A stretch of 13,979 nt of DNA. Source: Candidatus Kaiserbacteria bacterium CG_4_10_14_0_2_um_filter_50_16. GTDB lineage: Bacteria; Patescibacteriota; Minisyncoccia; Phycocordibacterales; Phycocordibacteraceae. This document shows positions 6,623-13,469 of this stretch, in pieces; positions within the stretch are counted from its first letter, which is position 1, and each line of letters opens with the position of its first letter. Location: contig PFPP01000062.1 in NCBI GenBank assembly GCA_002793115.1, positions 1 to 13,979 of the forward strand, written 5' to 3'. Under the pieces are notes generated by a model. It had not been told where the DNA came from. It ran no database searches and was given only the letters and a program-made list of their open reading frames with translations. Made by a program: the position numbers and the translations under genes.

Positions 6623-7326
6623 CTCACACCGTACATCCGTATGTGCATCGTCTCGGTATCATTCGAGATTGGAAGAGCCGCTGGTTCACCAGCGACAAGA
6701 AGATGTATCGCGAGAATATTAAAATAGATGAAATGATTCGCCGCTTCCTTATGAAACGCCTGCGCGGCACTCATACGAGCGGCATCGAGATCGAGCGTTC
6801 GGCGAACGAGCTACGTATCATCCTTTCGACTGCGCGTCCCGGTCTTGTCATCGGCCGTTCCGGCGAACATGCAGCTACACTGCGCAAGGAGCTGACCGAC
6901 GTCGTGCGGAAGGCATCCGAACACTCCCTGCCCGCCGGGAAACAGGTTAAGTTCGATATTAACGAAGTGCGCCAACCGGAGACGAATGCCGCAGTCGTTG
7001 CCTATATGATTGCCGAAGGGCTCGAAAAACGGATGCCGTTTCGCCGCGTGCTTAAACAGACGGTCGAAAAGGTCATCGCGGTACGCGAAGTCGAAGGCGT
7101 GCGCATTGCGCTTTCGGGAAGGCTCGGTGGTGCGGAAATGAGCCGTAAAGAGGAGATAAAAAAAGGTCGCATCCCGCTACAGACATTCCGCGCTGATATC
7201 GATTTCGCGCACGAGCAAGCGTACTTGCCGTACGGCGTCGTCGGCATCAAAGTGTGGATCTATCGCGGGAACGTATACGCCGGGAATCAAGGAACAAAGC
7301 GATTACAGCCCGCTTACAAAAACTAA
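6619..7326 (+). CDS. rpsC: Ribosomal protein S3 (uS3)
   Basis: S3 is a head protein of the 30S subunit at the mRNA entry channel. The start MTHTVHPYVHRLGIIRDWKS corresponds to the usual MGQKVHPxGFRLGI opening, supporting ATG at 6619, which overlaps the rplV stop by four bases. A type II KH domain carries GLVIGRSGEH (75-84), the GxxG RNA-binding loop. The C-terminal domain has the conserved run VRIALSGRLGGAEMSR and PLQTFRADIDFA, ending with the usual GIKVWIY segment. The 235 residues are of normal length. rplP follows after two bases. Confidence 0.97.
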   Translation: MTHTVHPYVHRLGIIRDWKSRWFTSDKKMYRENIKIDEMIRRFLMKRLRGTHTSGIEIERSANELRIILSTARPGLVIGRSGEHAATLRKELTDVVRKASEHSLPAGKQVKFDINEVRQPETNAAVVAYMIAEGLEKRMPFRRVLKQTVEKVIAVREVEGVRIALSGRLGGAEMSRKEEIKKGRIPLQTFRADIDFAHEQAYLPYGVVGIKVWIYRGNVYAGNQGTKRLQPAYKN

Positions 7327-7328
7327 CC

Positions 7329-7748
7329 ATGTTATTTCCTAAAAAAGTAAAACATCGTAAGTGGCAGACGCAACGCAAGAGCGGCAAGCGTTTGAGCCGT
7401 CCAGATACGCGCGGCACCACCGTCGTATTCGGCTCTTTTGCGCTCAAAGCTCTCTCGAGCGCGCGTGCAACGAGCAACCAGATCGAAGCGGCACGCAAGG
7501 TTCTCACCCGCGCGACAACGAAGACCGGCAAGCTTTGGATCCGCATATTTCCGGATCGTCCGGTGACCATGAAACCTGCGGAAGTGGGTATGGGTAGCGG
7601 CAAAGGAGATCCTAAGTTTTATGTTTTCGAAGTGCGCCCCGGTCGCGTATTGTTCGAGATTGACGGCGTTCCAGAAGACATTGCCCGCGCACATCTGCGA
7701 CAGGCAGGCATGAAATTGCCGGTGAAGACAACAATTGTAACTCACTAA
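7329..7748 (+). CDS. rplP: Ribosomal protein L16 (uL16)
   Basis: L16 lies by the 50S A site and helps position tRNA. ATG at 7329 gives MLFPKKVKHRKWQ, matching the usual MLMPKRVKYRK start; the frame is open back to 7254 but that part lies within rpsC. Conserved blocks are FGSFALKAL, SNQIEAARKVLTR, GKLWIRIFPDRPVTMKP, MGSGKG and PGRVLFEIDGV, ending in KLPVKTTIV. The length of 139 is typical. It starts two bases after rpsC and is followed 20 bases later by rpmC. Confidence 0.96.
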   Translation: MLFPKKVKHRKWQTQRKSGKRLSRPDTRGTTVVFGSFALKALSSARATSNQIEAARKVLTRATTKTGKLWIRIFPDRPVTMKPAEVGMGSGKGDPKFYVFEVRPGRVLFEIDGVPEDIARAHLRQAGMKLPVKTTIVTH

Positions 7749-7768
7749 TAATTGTTTTTCCTATTTGT

Positions 7769-7984
7769 ATGACAAAAAAAGATACTATGACGACGAAAAC
7801 CTATCAGGAGCTCGCGAAGCTTCTCTCCGATACTCGCGCTGAACTGCGCTCGGAGCGTTTTTCGGCCGCCAGCGCACGCGCCAAGAATCCGAATATGCAA
7901 GGGAAGCTTCGTAAGAATATTGCGCGAGTGCTTACCGAACAACGTGTCCGTTCGATAAACTCACGGCAAGCCGCCTCTGTATAA
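7769..7984 (+). CDS. rpmC: Ribosomal protein L29 (uL29)
   Basis: L29 is a small helical 50S protein at the tunnel exit, near the docking site of SecY and trigger factor. The 71-residue product shows the family pattern: an N-terminal helix with LAKLLSDTRAELRSERF, then ARAKNPNMQGKLRKNIARVLTE, and a position between L16 and S17 as usual. The start could be 7769 or the second ATG at 7787, which would remove six residues (MTKKDT); neither has a Shine-Dalgarno. The final GTA-TAA makes up part of a TATAAT just before rpsQ. Confidence 0.9.
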   Translation: MTKKDTMTTKTYQELAKLLSDTRAELRSERFSAASARAKNPNMQGKLRKNIARVLTEQRVRSINSRQAASV

Positions 7985-7993
7985 TAAAAATTA
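7978..7993 (+). promoter_or_regulatory. Perfect TATAAT seven bases before rpsQ
   Basis: TATAAT (7980-7985) ends seven bases before the ATG at 7993, so the predicted +1 is 7992. A TG directly precedes it, but no -35 is seen at the right distance. It partly arises from the last Val codon and TAA stop of rpmC, so it may be coincidence inside an operon. Confidence 0.3.
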
Positions 7994-8265
7994 TGGAACA
8001 AAAAACACTTCGTCCCCACCTATTCGTCGGCACTGTCGTAAAAACAGCGATGAAAGACACCGTTACGGTAAAGGTCGATCGTTACGTAAAAAACGCGAAG
8101 TATAAAAAATATTTCGTGCGGTCAAAAAAATACCTCGCGCACGATCCCGGCAACACTGTCCATATTGGCGATATCGTCACCGTCAGTGCGACTCGCCCGA
8201 TATCGAAACGAAAACACTTTAAGATTGTGTCTTCCGAAATCCGAACTCAAAACTCTGAAACCTAG
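7993..8265 (+). CDS. rpsQ: Ribosomal protein S17 (uS17)
   Basis: S17 is a primary 16S rRNA-binding protein of the 30S body with an OB fold. The 90 residues show GTVVKTAMKDTVTVKVDRYV, then KYKKYFVRSKKYLAHDPGN, GDIVTV and RPISKRKHFKIV, in the family order. The usual MxKTVVV has Asp for Lys here. The last ten or so residues (SSEIRTQNSET) extend beyond the core. ATG at 7993 is the only sensible start. rplN begins four bases after the TAG. Confidence 0.96.
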   Translation: MEQKTLRPHLFVGTVVKTAMKDTVTVKVDRYVKNAKYKKYFVRSKKYLAHDPGNTVHIGDIVTVSATRPISKRKHFKIVSSEIRTQNSET

Positions 8266-8269
8266 AATT

Positions 8270-8647
8270 ATGCTCCAACCTCAATCCATCGTGGCTATAG
8301 CAGATAATTCCGGCGGTAAAATTGCGCGCATCTTCAAGGTGCTCTGCGGGAGCAAACGTCGTTATGCGGGCATTGGGGACGTCGTGGTTGTCTCCATACA
8401 AACCGCCGAACCGCGTAAGGCGGTGAAAAAGAAGGATATATATCGCGCCGTCGTCGTACGGCAGACGAAGCCATTTGCCCGTAAGGACGGTTCATATATC
8501 CGTTTTGACGAGAATGCGGTCGTACTCATCGAGAAACAGGGCAAGGAAATGGGACCGAAAGGGAACCGCATATTCGGTCCGGTGCCACGCGAACTCTCTG
8601 AACGCGGATGGCATGCCATCGTATCTTTGGCGCCCGAAGTCGTATAG
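8270..8647 (+). CDS. rplN: Ribosomal protein L14 (uL14)
   Basis: L14 is a conserved beta-barrel protein of the 50S subunit that forms an intersubunit bridge and receives the silencing factor RsfS. ATG at 8270 gives [17 protein letters not shown], matching the universal MIQ...VADNSGAK start; the longer frame from 8165 lies inside rpsQ. Other conserved parts are [41 protein letters not shown], and the C-terminal [20 protein letters not shown]. The 125 residues are of normal length (about 122). rplX starts eight bases downstream. Confidence 0.97.
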   Translation: MLQPQSIVAIADNSGGKIARIFKVLCGSKRRYAGIGDVVVVSIQTAEPRKAVKKKDIYRAVVVRQTKPFARKDGSYIRFDENAVVLIEKQGKEMGPKGNRIFGPVPRELSERGWHAIVSLAPEVV

Positions 8648-8655
8648 AAATTTTT

Positions 8656-8904
8656 ATGAAAATTAAAAAAGGAGACAAAGTAAAAATCATCACTGGCAAG
8701 GATAAAGGGAAGTCCGGCGTTGTCCTGCGCGCTCTACCTCGTGAGGATACAGTTATTGTGGAAGGCATCGCTCTCTATAAGCGCCACCTGAAGGGTACGG
8801 CGGGGAAGGTCGGCCGAATCATCGAAAAGTCTCGGCCGGTTCATGTATCGAACGTTATGCTTATTTCAAAAGAAAAGATAAAATCTGCGCTCGACGCGCC
8901 ATAA
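8656..8904 (+). CDS. rplX: Ribosomal protein L24 (uL24), short form
   Basis: L24 is an early 50S assembly protein. ATG at 8656 gives [19 protein letters not shown], the KOW motif; the longer frame from 8608 overlaps rplN and adds unrelated sequence. The second conserved part, [18 protein letters not shown], is present. At 82 residues it is shorter than the usual 100-105: the C-terminal part that normally follows (the TRVGYK region) is missing and replaced by about 12 residues ending SALDAP. There is no sign of a frameshift, and rplE follows after four bases, so the shortening looks genuine. Confidence 0.94.
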   Translation: MKIKKGDKVKIITGKDKGKSGVVLRALPREDTVIVEGIALYKRHLKGTAGKVGRIIEKSRPVHVSNVMLISKEKIKSALDAP

Positions 8905-8908
8905 ATTT

Positions 8909-9460
8909 ATGTCCATCACGAAACAACGACAGCAGTCAGCCTATCTCGCGCTCGCGGAGACGTTCGGCTATACGAGTTCGATGCAGAGCCCGCGCATCAG
9001 CAAAGCAGTCATCTCTTCCGGCGTCGGAAAGAAGCGCGACAAGAAACAATTAGAGATTATTGAAGATCGTCTCGCGAAGATTACAGGACAAAAGCCCTCT
9101 CCGCGCCCAGTGCGAACATCCATCGCCTCGTTTAAAGTACGTGAAGGCGATACCGTCGGTCTTCAAGTAACGCTCCATGGTGCGCGGATGTATGATTTTC
9201 TTGACAAGCTCATCCACATTGCGCTCCCGCGCACCCGCGACTTCCGCGGCCTCTCCGCGAAAGCGATTGACGATATGGGGAACCTCACAATCGGTATAAA
9301 AGAACATACCATCTTCCCGGAAACTTCTGATGAAGATCTGAAAGATGTCTTCGGCTTCGCCGTTACCATCGTTACCACCGCGCATACGAAGGGCGAGGCT
9401 GAGGCATTCTTCCGTCATCTCGGCATGCCGCTTATCGTTGACTCGGGCGTAAAACACTGA
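8909..9460 (+). CDS. rplE: Ribosomal protein L5 (uL5)
   Basis: L5 binds 5S rRNA and contacts P-site tRNA in the central protuberance. The 183 residues carry the family blocks: [40 protein letters not shown] followed by [52 protein letters not shown] and [13 protein letters not shown], ending near LGMPL. Start ATG at 8909 has no Shine-Dalgarno. It ends in TGA exactly where the family normally ends, which again argues for the standard code. A 37-base gap with a small hairpin separates it from rpsN. Confidence 0.97.
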   Translation: MSITKQRQQSAYLALAETFGYTSSMQSPRISKAVISSGVGKKRDKKQLEIIEDRLAKITGQKPSPRPVRTSIASFKVREGDTVGLQVTLHGARMYDFLDKLIHIALPRTRDFRGLSAKAIDDMGNLTIGIKEHTIFPETSDEDLKDVFGFAVTIVTTAHTKGEAEAFFRHLGMPLIVDSGVKH

Positions 9461-9474
9461 TATTCTAAAACTAC

Positions 9475-9496
9475 GCTCCTCGGAGCTTTATTTTTT
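9475..9496 (+). terminator. Terminator-like hairpin between rplE and rpsN
   Basis: GCTC-CTCG-GAGC (9475-9486) is followed by TTTATTTTTT (9487-9496). This looks like a weak intrinsic terminator or attenuator inside the operon. The stem has only four good pairs, so read-through is expected, and it could trim expression of the distal genes. It also contains the only GGAG near the rpsN ATG, but at a spacing of 12 bases. Confidence 0.4.
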
Positions 9497-9497
9497 C

Positions 9498-9767
9498 ATG
9501 GCAAAAAAGTCCCAGTTGGCGAGATATGCGAAGAAGCTGAAACTCGTGAAGAAGTACGCGGCAAAGCGTGCGGCTTTGAAGCTGGCCGGCGACTCCGAAG
9601 GTTTGCAGGCACTCCCAAGAAATTCATCGCCTGTACGATTGAAGAGTCGATGCTCGATTACCGGTCGTTCGCGTGGTTATATGCGCATTTTCGGTCTATC
9701 ACGTATCCAGTTCAGAGAGCTTGCACGCGAAGGAAAGATCCCGGGCGTTAAGAAAGCATCATGGTAA
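9498..9767 (+). CDS. rpsN: Ribosomal protein S14 (uS14), zinc-independent type
   Basis: S14 belongs to the 30S head. The 89-residue protein is the long form. The C-terminal half shows [19 protein letters not shown] and [13 protein letters not shown], a near-perfect S14 ending. Only one Cys is present, in place of the two CxxC pairs of the 61-residue zinc-binding form, so it belongs to the C-minus type. ATG at 9498 gives the usual MAKKS start. Its TAA overlaps the rpsH start by seven bases (9761-9767), suggesting coupled translation. Confidence 0.96.
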   Translation: MAKKSQLARYAKKLKLVKKYAAKRAALKLAGDSEGLQALPRNSSPVRLKSRCSITGRSRGYMRIFGLSRIQFRELAREGKIPGVKKASW

Positions 9768-10165
9768 GCGACCGCGTCGGCGACTTCATCATCCGTCTTC
9801 AGAATGCCGCTCGCATCAGCAAGCATGAAGTGTCCATGCCGTATTCGACGTATATAGTTTCCATCGCGAAGAAACTGAAAGAGCTCGGTTTCGTCACCAG
9901 TGTCGACGTAAATGCAAAAGGAGATAGCAAGGTGCAAAAAGAAATCATAGTTGGTCTCGCTTACGACGAGCGTGGGCAATCACGGTTGCGCGGCGTGAAG
10001 CGTATCAGTAAGCCCGGCCGCCGGCTCTACACTCCATACACTGCCGCGCATCGCGTGAAGGGAGGTACTGGTGCGCGCATCATCTCTTCTTCGGCCGGTA
10101 TCATCTCGGACAAAGAGGCTCGTAACAATCGTTTCGGCGGCGAAGAACTTTTCGAAATCTGGTAA
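9761..10165 (+). CDS. rpsH: Ribosomal protein S8 (uS8)
   Basis: S8 is a primary 16S rRNA binder in the 30S body and, in E. coli, represses its own spc operon. The 134 residues align with the family: [19 protein letters not shown] (usual DPIADMLTRIRNA), [22 protein letters not shown], and the highly conserved end [20 protein letters not shown] with final W. ATG at 9761 overlaps the end of rpsN by seven bases. Whether S8 also regulates here cannot be told; no obvious copy of its rRNA-like target was identified near rplE by eye. Confidence 0.96.
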   Translation: MVSDRVGDFIIRLQNAARISKHEVSMPYSTYIVSIAKKLKELGFVTSVDVNAKGDSKVQKEIIVGLAYDERGQSRLRGVKRISKPGRRLYTPYTAAHRVKGGTGARIISSSAGIISDKEARNNRFGGEELFEIW

Positions 10166-10185
10166 TCCAATATATCTATTTTATT

Positions 10186-10716
10186 ATGAGCCGTCTCGCG
10201 AACAAACCAATAGCTGCAGGAAAGACCGATGTCAAGGTAGCAGGCGGCGTGTTGACGGTAAAGGGAACAAAAGGCACACTGACCAGGCGCATACATCCTT
10301 CGGTTTCGATTACCGTCGAGCCGACAGGAGTTTCGATCATACCGAAGGATCACTCCCGTCTTGCCAAAGCGCTCACGGGCACGTTCGCATCGCATGTAAA
10401 AAATATGGTCCAAGGCGTCGAGACACCATACGTAGAAAAGCTCATCCTCGAGGGTGTCGGGTATAAAATGGAAATCAAAGGGAAAGAAGTAGTACTTACC
10501 GTCGGTTTTTCACATACCGTACCGCTCGCGATACCTGAGGATGTGACGGCAACAGTCGAGAAGAACATCATCAGGCTCGAGAGTGCGAATAAGGAGTCGG
10601 TAGGACAGTTCGCGTCGAACATTCGGCGTATAAAACCGCCGGAACCGTATCTCGGGAAAGGTATACGCTACGAGAACGAAGTTATCCGTCGCAAGCAGGG
10701 CAAAAAAGCCGTATAG
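10186..10716 (+). CDS. rplF: Ribosomal protein L6 (uL6)
   Basis: L6 lies at the base of the L7/L12 stalk near the factor-binding site. The 176 residues start MSRLANKPIAAGKTDVKV (usual MSRIGKKPI), contain LTVKGTKGTL, and end with the strongly conserved IRRIKPPEPYLGKGIRYENE and VIRRKQGKKA. Two repeated alpha/beta domains are expected and the length is typical. The 20 bases before ATG are AT-rich without a Shine-Dalgarno. rplR begins nine bases after the TAG. Confidence 0.97.
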   Translation: MSRLANKPIAAGKTDVKVAGGVLTVKGTKGTLTRRIHPSVSITVEPTGVSIIPKDHSRLAKALTGTFASHVKNMVQGVETPYVEKLILEGVGYKMEIKGKEVVLTVGFSHTVPLAIPEDVTATVEKNIIRLESANKESVGQFASNIRRIKPPEPYLGKGIRYENEVIRRKQGKKAV

Positions 10717-10725
10717 GAATACTCT

Positions 10726-11076
10726 ATGAAAAAATCACCAACAACAAACAGTGAACTCCGTGCGCGCCGCCGTGAACGCGTACGTGCGAAGATCATCGGC
10801 ACCGCGGTGCGTCCGCGTCTCGCTGTCTACCGGAGCAATCGGTTCGTATCGGCACAACTTATCGATGATACCGCAGGGAAGACAATCGTTGCGGCGCATG
10901 GTCGCGAATTCAAAGGGCCACAGTCGATGCAGGCGACTTCTGTCGGCGAGGCGATTGCGAAGAAAGCCAAGGCCTTCGGCATCACCTCGATTGTCTTCGA
11001 TCGCGGCGGGTATCGCTACGGCGGACAAGTAAAGGCGCTCGCGGATGCGGCACGGGCTGGCGGTCTTATTTTTTAG
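10726..11076 (+). CDS. rplR: Ribosomal protein L18 (uL18)
   Basis: L18 binds 5S rRNA in the 50S central protuberance together with L5. The 116 residues include RARRRERVRAKIIGTAVRPR, LAVYRSNRFVSAQLIDD, GEAIAKKAKAFGITSIVFDR, GGYRYGGQVKALADAARAGG and LIF at the end, all typical. It is the only gene here with a fair ribosome binding site: AGGA about eight bases before the ATG, part of the upstream TAG region. rpsE starts one base after its TAG. Confidence 0.97.
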   Translation: MKKSPTTNSELRARRRERVRAKIIGTAVRPRLAVYRSNRFVSAQLIDDTAGKTIVAAHGREFKGPQSMQATSVGEAIAKKAKAFGITSIVFDRGGYRYGGQVKALADAARAGGLIF

Positions 11077-11077
11077 T

Positions 11078-11710
11078 ATGACGGCATCTCTGAAACCGGA
11101 AATAATACAGGAAGAAGGGAGTGCAGTCGTGCCTAAAGAGGCGATTAAAGAAATTGCGCTGGTTGATTTGGCGCCAGCCGCCGCGCGCACGGCTGTTCGC
11201 GGCAGTCGCGGATCTTTACGTAGCCGCGCGCCGCGCGCGGGCGGCCGTGGCAGGGCGCCGCGCGAACGCGGAGAGTTCGAACAAGTCACAATCGATGCGC
11301 GTCGTGTGGCGCGCGTGATGGCAGGCGGTCGCCGTTTTAATTTTAGCCTTGTGGTCGTCATCGGCGATAGGAAAGGCCGCGTAGGGGTCGGACTTGGAAA
11401 GGGAGTCGATACCGCTCTTGCGATAGATAAGGCGACGCGAGACGCAAAGAAACATCTCTTCACAGTTCCTCGAACGGTCTCTGGTTCTATCACTCATCAA
11501 GTATCGACGAAGTACGCCTCTTCGATAGTTGAAATTATCCCTTCAAAGGGCCGCGGACTCGTCGCCGGTTCGGCTGTGCGTACGGTTCTTGATCTCGCGG
11601 GCGTGACTGATGTAGTAACAAAGATTCATACTCGTTCTAAAAATAAACTTACAATTGCTCGCGCGACTGTCGCTGCATTAAAGAAGCTATCTGGCGCGCG
11701 TGTCGCATAA
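11078..11710 (+). CDS. rpsE: Ribosomal protein S5 (uS5) with Arg/Gly-rich N-terminal extension
   Basis: S5 lies at the 30S mRNA entry and affects decoding accuracy. The core (about 66-210) holds the double-stranded RNA-binding-like domain with ARRVARVMAGGRRFNFSLVV and GDRKGRVGVGLGKG, and the C-terminal domain with GRGLVAGSAVRTVLDLAGV. ATG at 11078 gives 210 residues against about 166 in E. coli. The excess is an N-terminal extension of about 55 residues whose second half (36-65) is dense in Arg and Gly and should be disordered and RNA-binding. An earlier in-frame ATG at 11045 lies in rplR and is rejected. No rpmD follows; rplO starts ten bases after the stop. Confidence 0.96.
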   Translation: MTASLKPEIIQEEGSAVVPKEAIKEIALVDLAPAAARTAVRGSRGSLRSRAPRAGGRGRAPRERGEFEQVTIDARRVARVMAGGRRFNFSLVVVIGDRKGRVGVGLGKGVDTALAIDKATRDAKKHLFTVPRTVSGSITHQVSTKYASSIVEIIPSKGRGLVAGSAVRTVLDLAGVTDVVTKIHTRSKNKLTIARATVAALKKLSGARVA

Positions 11711-11720
11711 CTATTTATAT

Positions 11721-12182
11721 ATGCAACTACATCTACTTTCTCCACGAACTAAGAATAAAAAGAACGCGCCTGTCGGTCGCGGAGGGAAGCGTGGTAAGAC
11801 CTCTGGTCGCGGTGGGAAAGGGCAGACAGCGCGCGCAGGACACAAAATCCGTCCAGAAGTACGCGACCTTATTAAGAAACTTCCAAAGCGTCGCGGTTAT
11901 GGTAAGAATCGCGCGCGTACGGTTCGGACGAATCGTATCGCGGTTTCCGTAGTGAATCTCTCCGCAATAGATGAGGCATATAAAGCAGGAGAAACAGTTT
12001 CGCCTGCTACACTCCTCGCAAAAGGGCTAGTACGCCGTGTGAAAGGGCGCGTACCAATCGTGAAGATTCTTGGTACTATATCAAGTGGCGGATTAACAAA
12101 GGCGCTCGTTGTAGATGGATGCACTTTGTCTGCTTCTGCACTTTCTGCACTTACATCTGCTGGTGGCACATACAATGCTTAA
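11721..12182 (+). CDS. rplO: Ribosomal protein L15 (uL15)
   Basis: L15 is a late-assembling 50S protein with a long basic N-terminal arm. ATG at 11721 gives MQLHLLSPRTKNKKNAPVGR, matching the usual MxLxxLxP start, followed by the Gly-rich GKRGKTSGRGGKGQTARAGH. The C-terminal globular part follows, with VNLSAID, LLAKGLVRRVKGRVPIVKIL and GGLTKALVVDGCTLSASA. The 153 residues are of normal length. It follows rpsE directly where rpmD would normally come first. Its last codons overlap the secY start by eight bases. Confidence 0.95.
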   Translation: MQLHLLSPRTKNKKNAPVGRGGKRGKTSGRGGKGQTARAGHKIRPEVRDLIKKLPKRRGYGKNRARTVRTNRIAVSVVNLSAIDEAYKAGETVSPATLLAKGLVRRVKGRVPIVKILGTISSGGLTKALVVDGCTLSASALSALTSAGGTYNA

Positions 12183-13449
12183 TTCTTTTATTCACAAATT
12201 AAAACTCGCCTTCGGTGACCCCGAGATACGATTTCGCATATTCTTTCTTATTGGCGCATTAGCTATCTTTCGTCTCCTCGCGTCGATTCCTATCCCTGGA
12301 GTTGATCATGGCGCGCTCGCATCTTTTTTTGCGAATAATCAATTTTTCGGTCTATTAAATATCTTTTCAGGAGGTGGTCTTTCAAATCTCTCTATCGCAA
12401 TGCTCGGTGTTGGCCCATATATCACCGCATCTATCATAATGCAACTCGGTACTATAATATTTCCTAAAGTAAAACAAGCATACTTTGAGGAAGGCGAGGC
12501 AGGTCGCGCAAAATTTATCGAATGGAGTCGTTTGTTCACGATTCCTATTGCTATTCTCCAAGGTGTCGGTTTCCTATTCCTGCTTCAGAGTCAAGACGTC
12601 ATAGCACATCTTAGTTCTGTAGCTCTTATTGCAAACATTGCTATAATCGCTGCTGGCTCTATGCTCTTAATGTGGCTCGGTGAGCTCGTGACTGAATTCG
12701 GCATCGGTAATGGTGTCTCGCTCATTATCCTCGCCGGTATCCTCGCTAGTGTGCCCGCAAGTATTTCGCAAGCGATATTCGCCGCCTCCGCGGCAAATAT
12801 TCCCGCATACCTCGCGTTTATATTCCTAGCGCTCGCGATGGTCTATACCGTGGTGGTTGTCTCCGATGCCGAACGTTCTATCCCGATCGCTTATGCGCGC
12901 GCGGTGCGCGGTGCAATGATGTCGCAGGGAGCCGCGACCTATCTTCCGATCCGTCTTCTGCAGGCGGGCGTGATTCCAATCATCTTCGCGCTGTCTCTCC
13001 TGCTTCTGCCGCAGATGGCGCTCTCGATGCTCGGGGCACTGCATATTTCCTTTGCCTCAAGCGCTGCGCTCTGGTACACCGCATTTCTCTCCAATCCGTG
13101 GAAATATGGTACGGTTTATTTTCTTCTCGTTGTGCTTTTTACCTATTTTTATACTGCAGTCATTTTCGAACCGCATCGCGTTGCGGAAAATCTCCAAAAG
13201 TCCGGTGCCTTTGTCCCTGGTGTGCGCCCAGGTCGCGAGACAGAAGAGTTTATAGGCAAGGTGGTGAATCGTGTGACGCTTCCAGGGGCAGTTTTCCTCG
13301 GCTTCATTGCAGTTGCGCCATCGATTATTCAAGGAATCACCGGTGTCACGACGCTCGTCTTAGGCGGTACGGCGCTTCTTATTGCAGTTCAGGTCGCTCT
13401 TGATCTCGCACAGAAAATCGATGCACAAGTTTCGCTTCGGGAGTACTAA
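12175..13449 (+). CDS. secY: SecY, channel subunit of the Sec translocase
   Basis: SecY forms the membrane pore through which SecA- or ribosome-driven proteins cross or enter the inner membrane, with SecE and SecG. ATG at 12175 gives 424 residues, close to the usual 430-440, with ten membrane helices expected. Recognisable parts are IPIPGVD near the first helix, FSGGGLSNLSIAMLGVGPYI and TASIIMQL in the plug and TM2 region, FGIGNGVSLI (175-184), AGVIPIIFA (264-272), and the cytoplasmic loop with VPGVRPGRET (347-356). The end is DLAQKIDAQVSLREY. The start overlaps the end of rplO by eight bases. The longer frame back to 12115 lies in rplO and is rejected. Confidence 0.97.
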   Translation: MLNSFIHKLKLAFGDPEIRFRIFFLIGALAIFRLLASIPIPGVDHGALASFFANNQFFGLLNIFSGGGLSNLSIAMLGVGPYITASIIMQLGTIIFPKVKQAYFEEGEAGRAKFIEWSRLFTIPIAILQGVGFLFLLQSQDVIAHLSSVALIANIAIIAAGSMLLMWLGELVTEFGIGNGVSLIILAGILASVPASISQAIFAASAANIPAYLAFIFLALAMVYTVVVVSDAERSIPIAYARAVRGAMMSQGAATYLPIRLLQAGVIPIIFALSLLLLPQMALSMLGALHISFASSAALWYTAFLSNPWKYGTVYFLLVVLFTYFYTAVIFEPHRVAENLQKSGAFVPGVRPGRETEEFIGKVVNRVTLPGAVFLGFIAVAPSIIQGITGVTTLVLGGTALLIAVQVALDLAQKIDAQVSLREY

Positions 13450-13453
13450 AAAA

Positions 13454-13469
13454 TGGTAGAGTAAGCGTA
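13454..13469 (+). promoter_or_regulatory. Extended -10-like element before the adk-like gene, leaderless layout
   Basis: TGGTAGAGT (13454-13462) fits a TGn-extended -10 with hexamer TAGAGT. It lies six bases before the ATG at 13469, so the predicted +1 is the A of the start codon. No -35 or Shine-Dalgarno is seen. Confidence 0.4.

Noticed and set aside
10735..11493. 252-codon open frame on the minus strand opposite rplR and rpsE
   Set aside because: It is opposite two clear ribosomal protein genes; codon bias of those genes keeps the antisense frame open. The translation shows no family features.
12115..12174. Upstream extension of the secY frame
   Set aside because: Lies inside rplO; the SecY family N-terminus fits the ATG at 12175. 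Similar extensions before rplP (7254), rplN (8165), rplX (8608), rpsE (11045) and rplO (11700) were dropped for the same reason.
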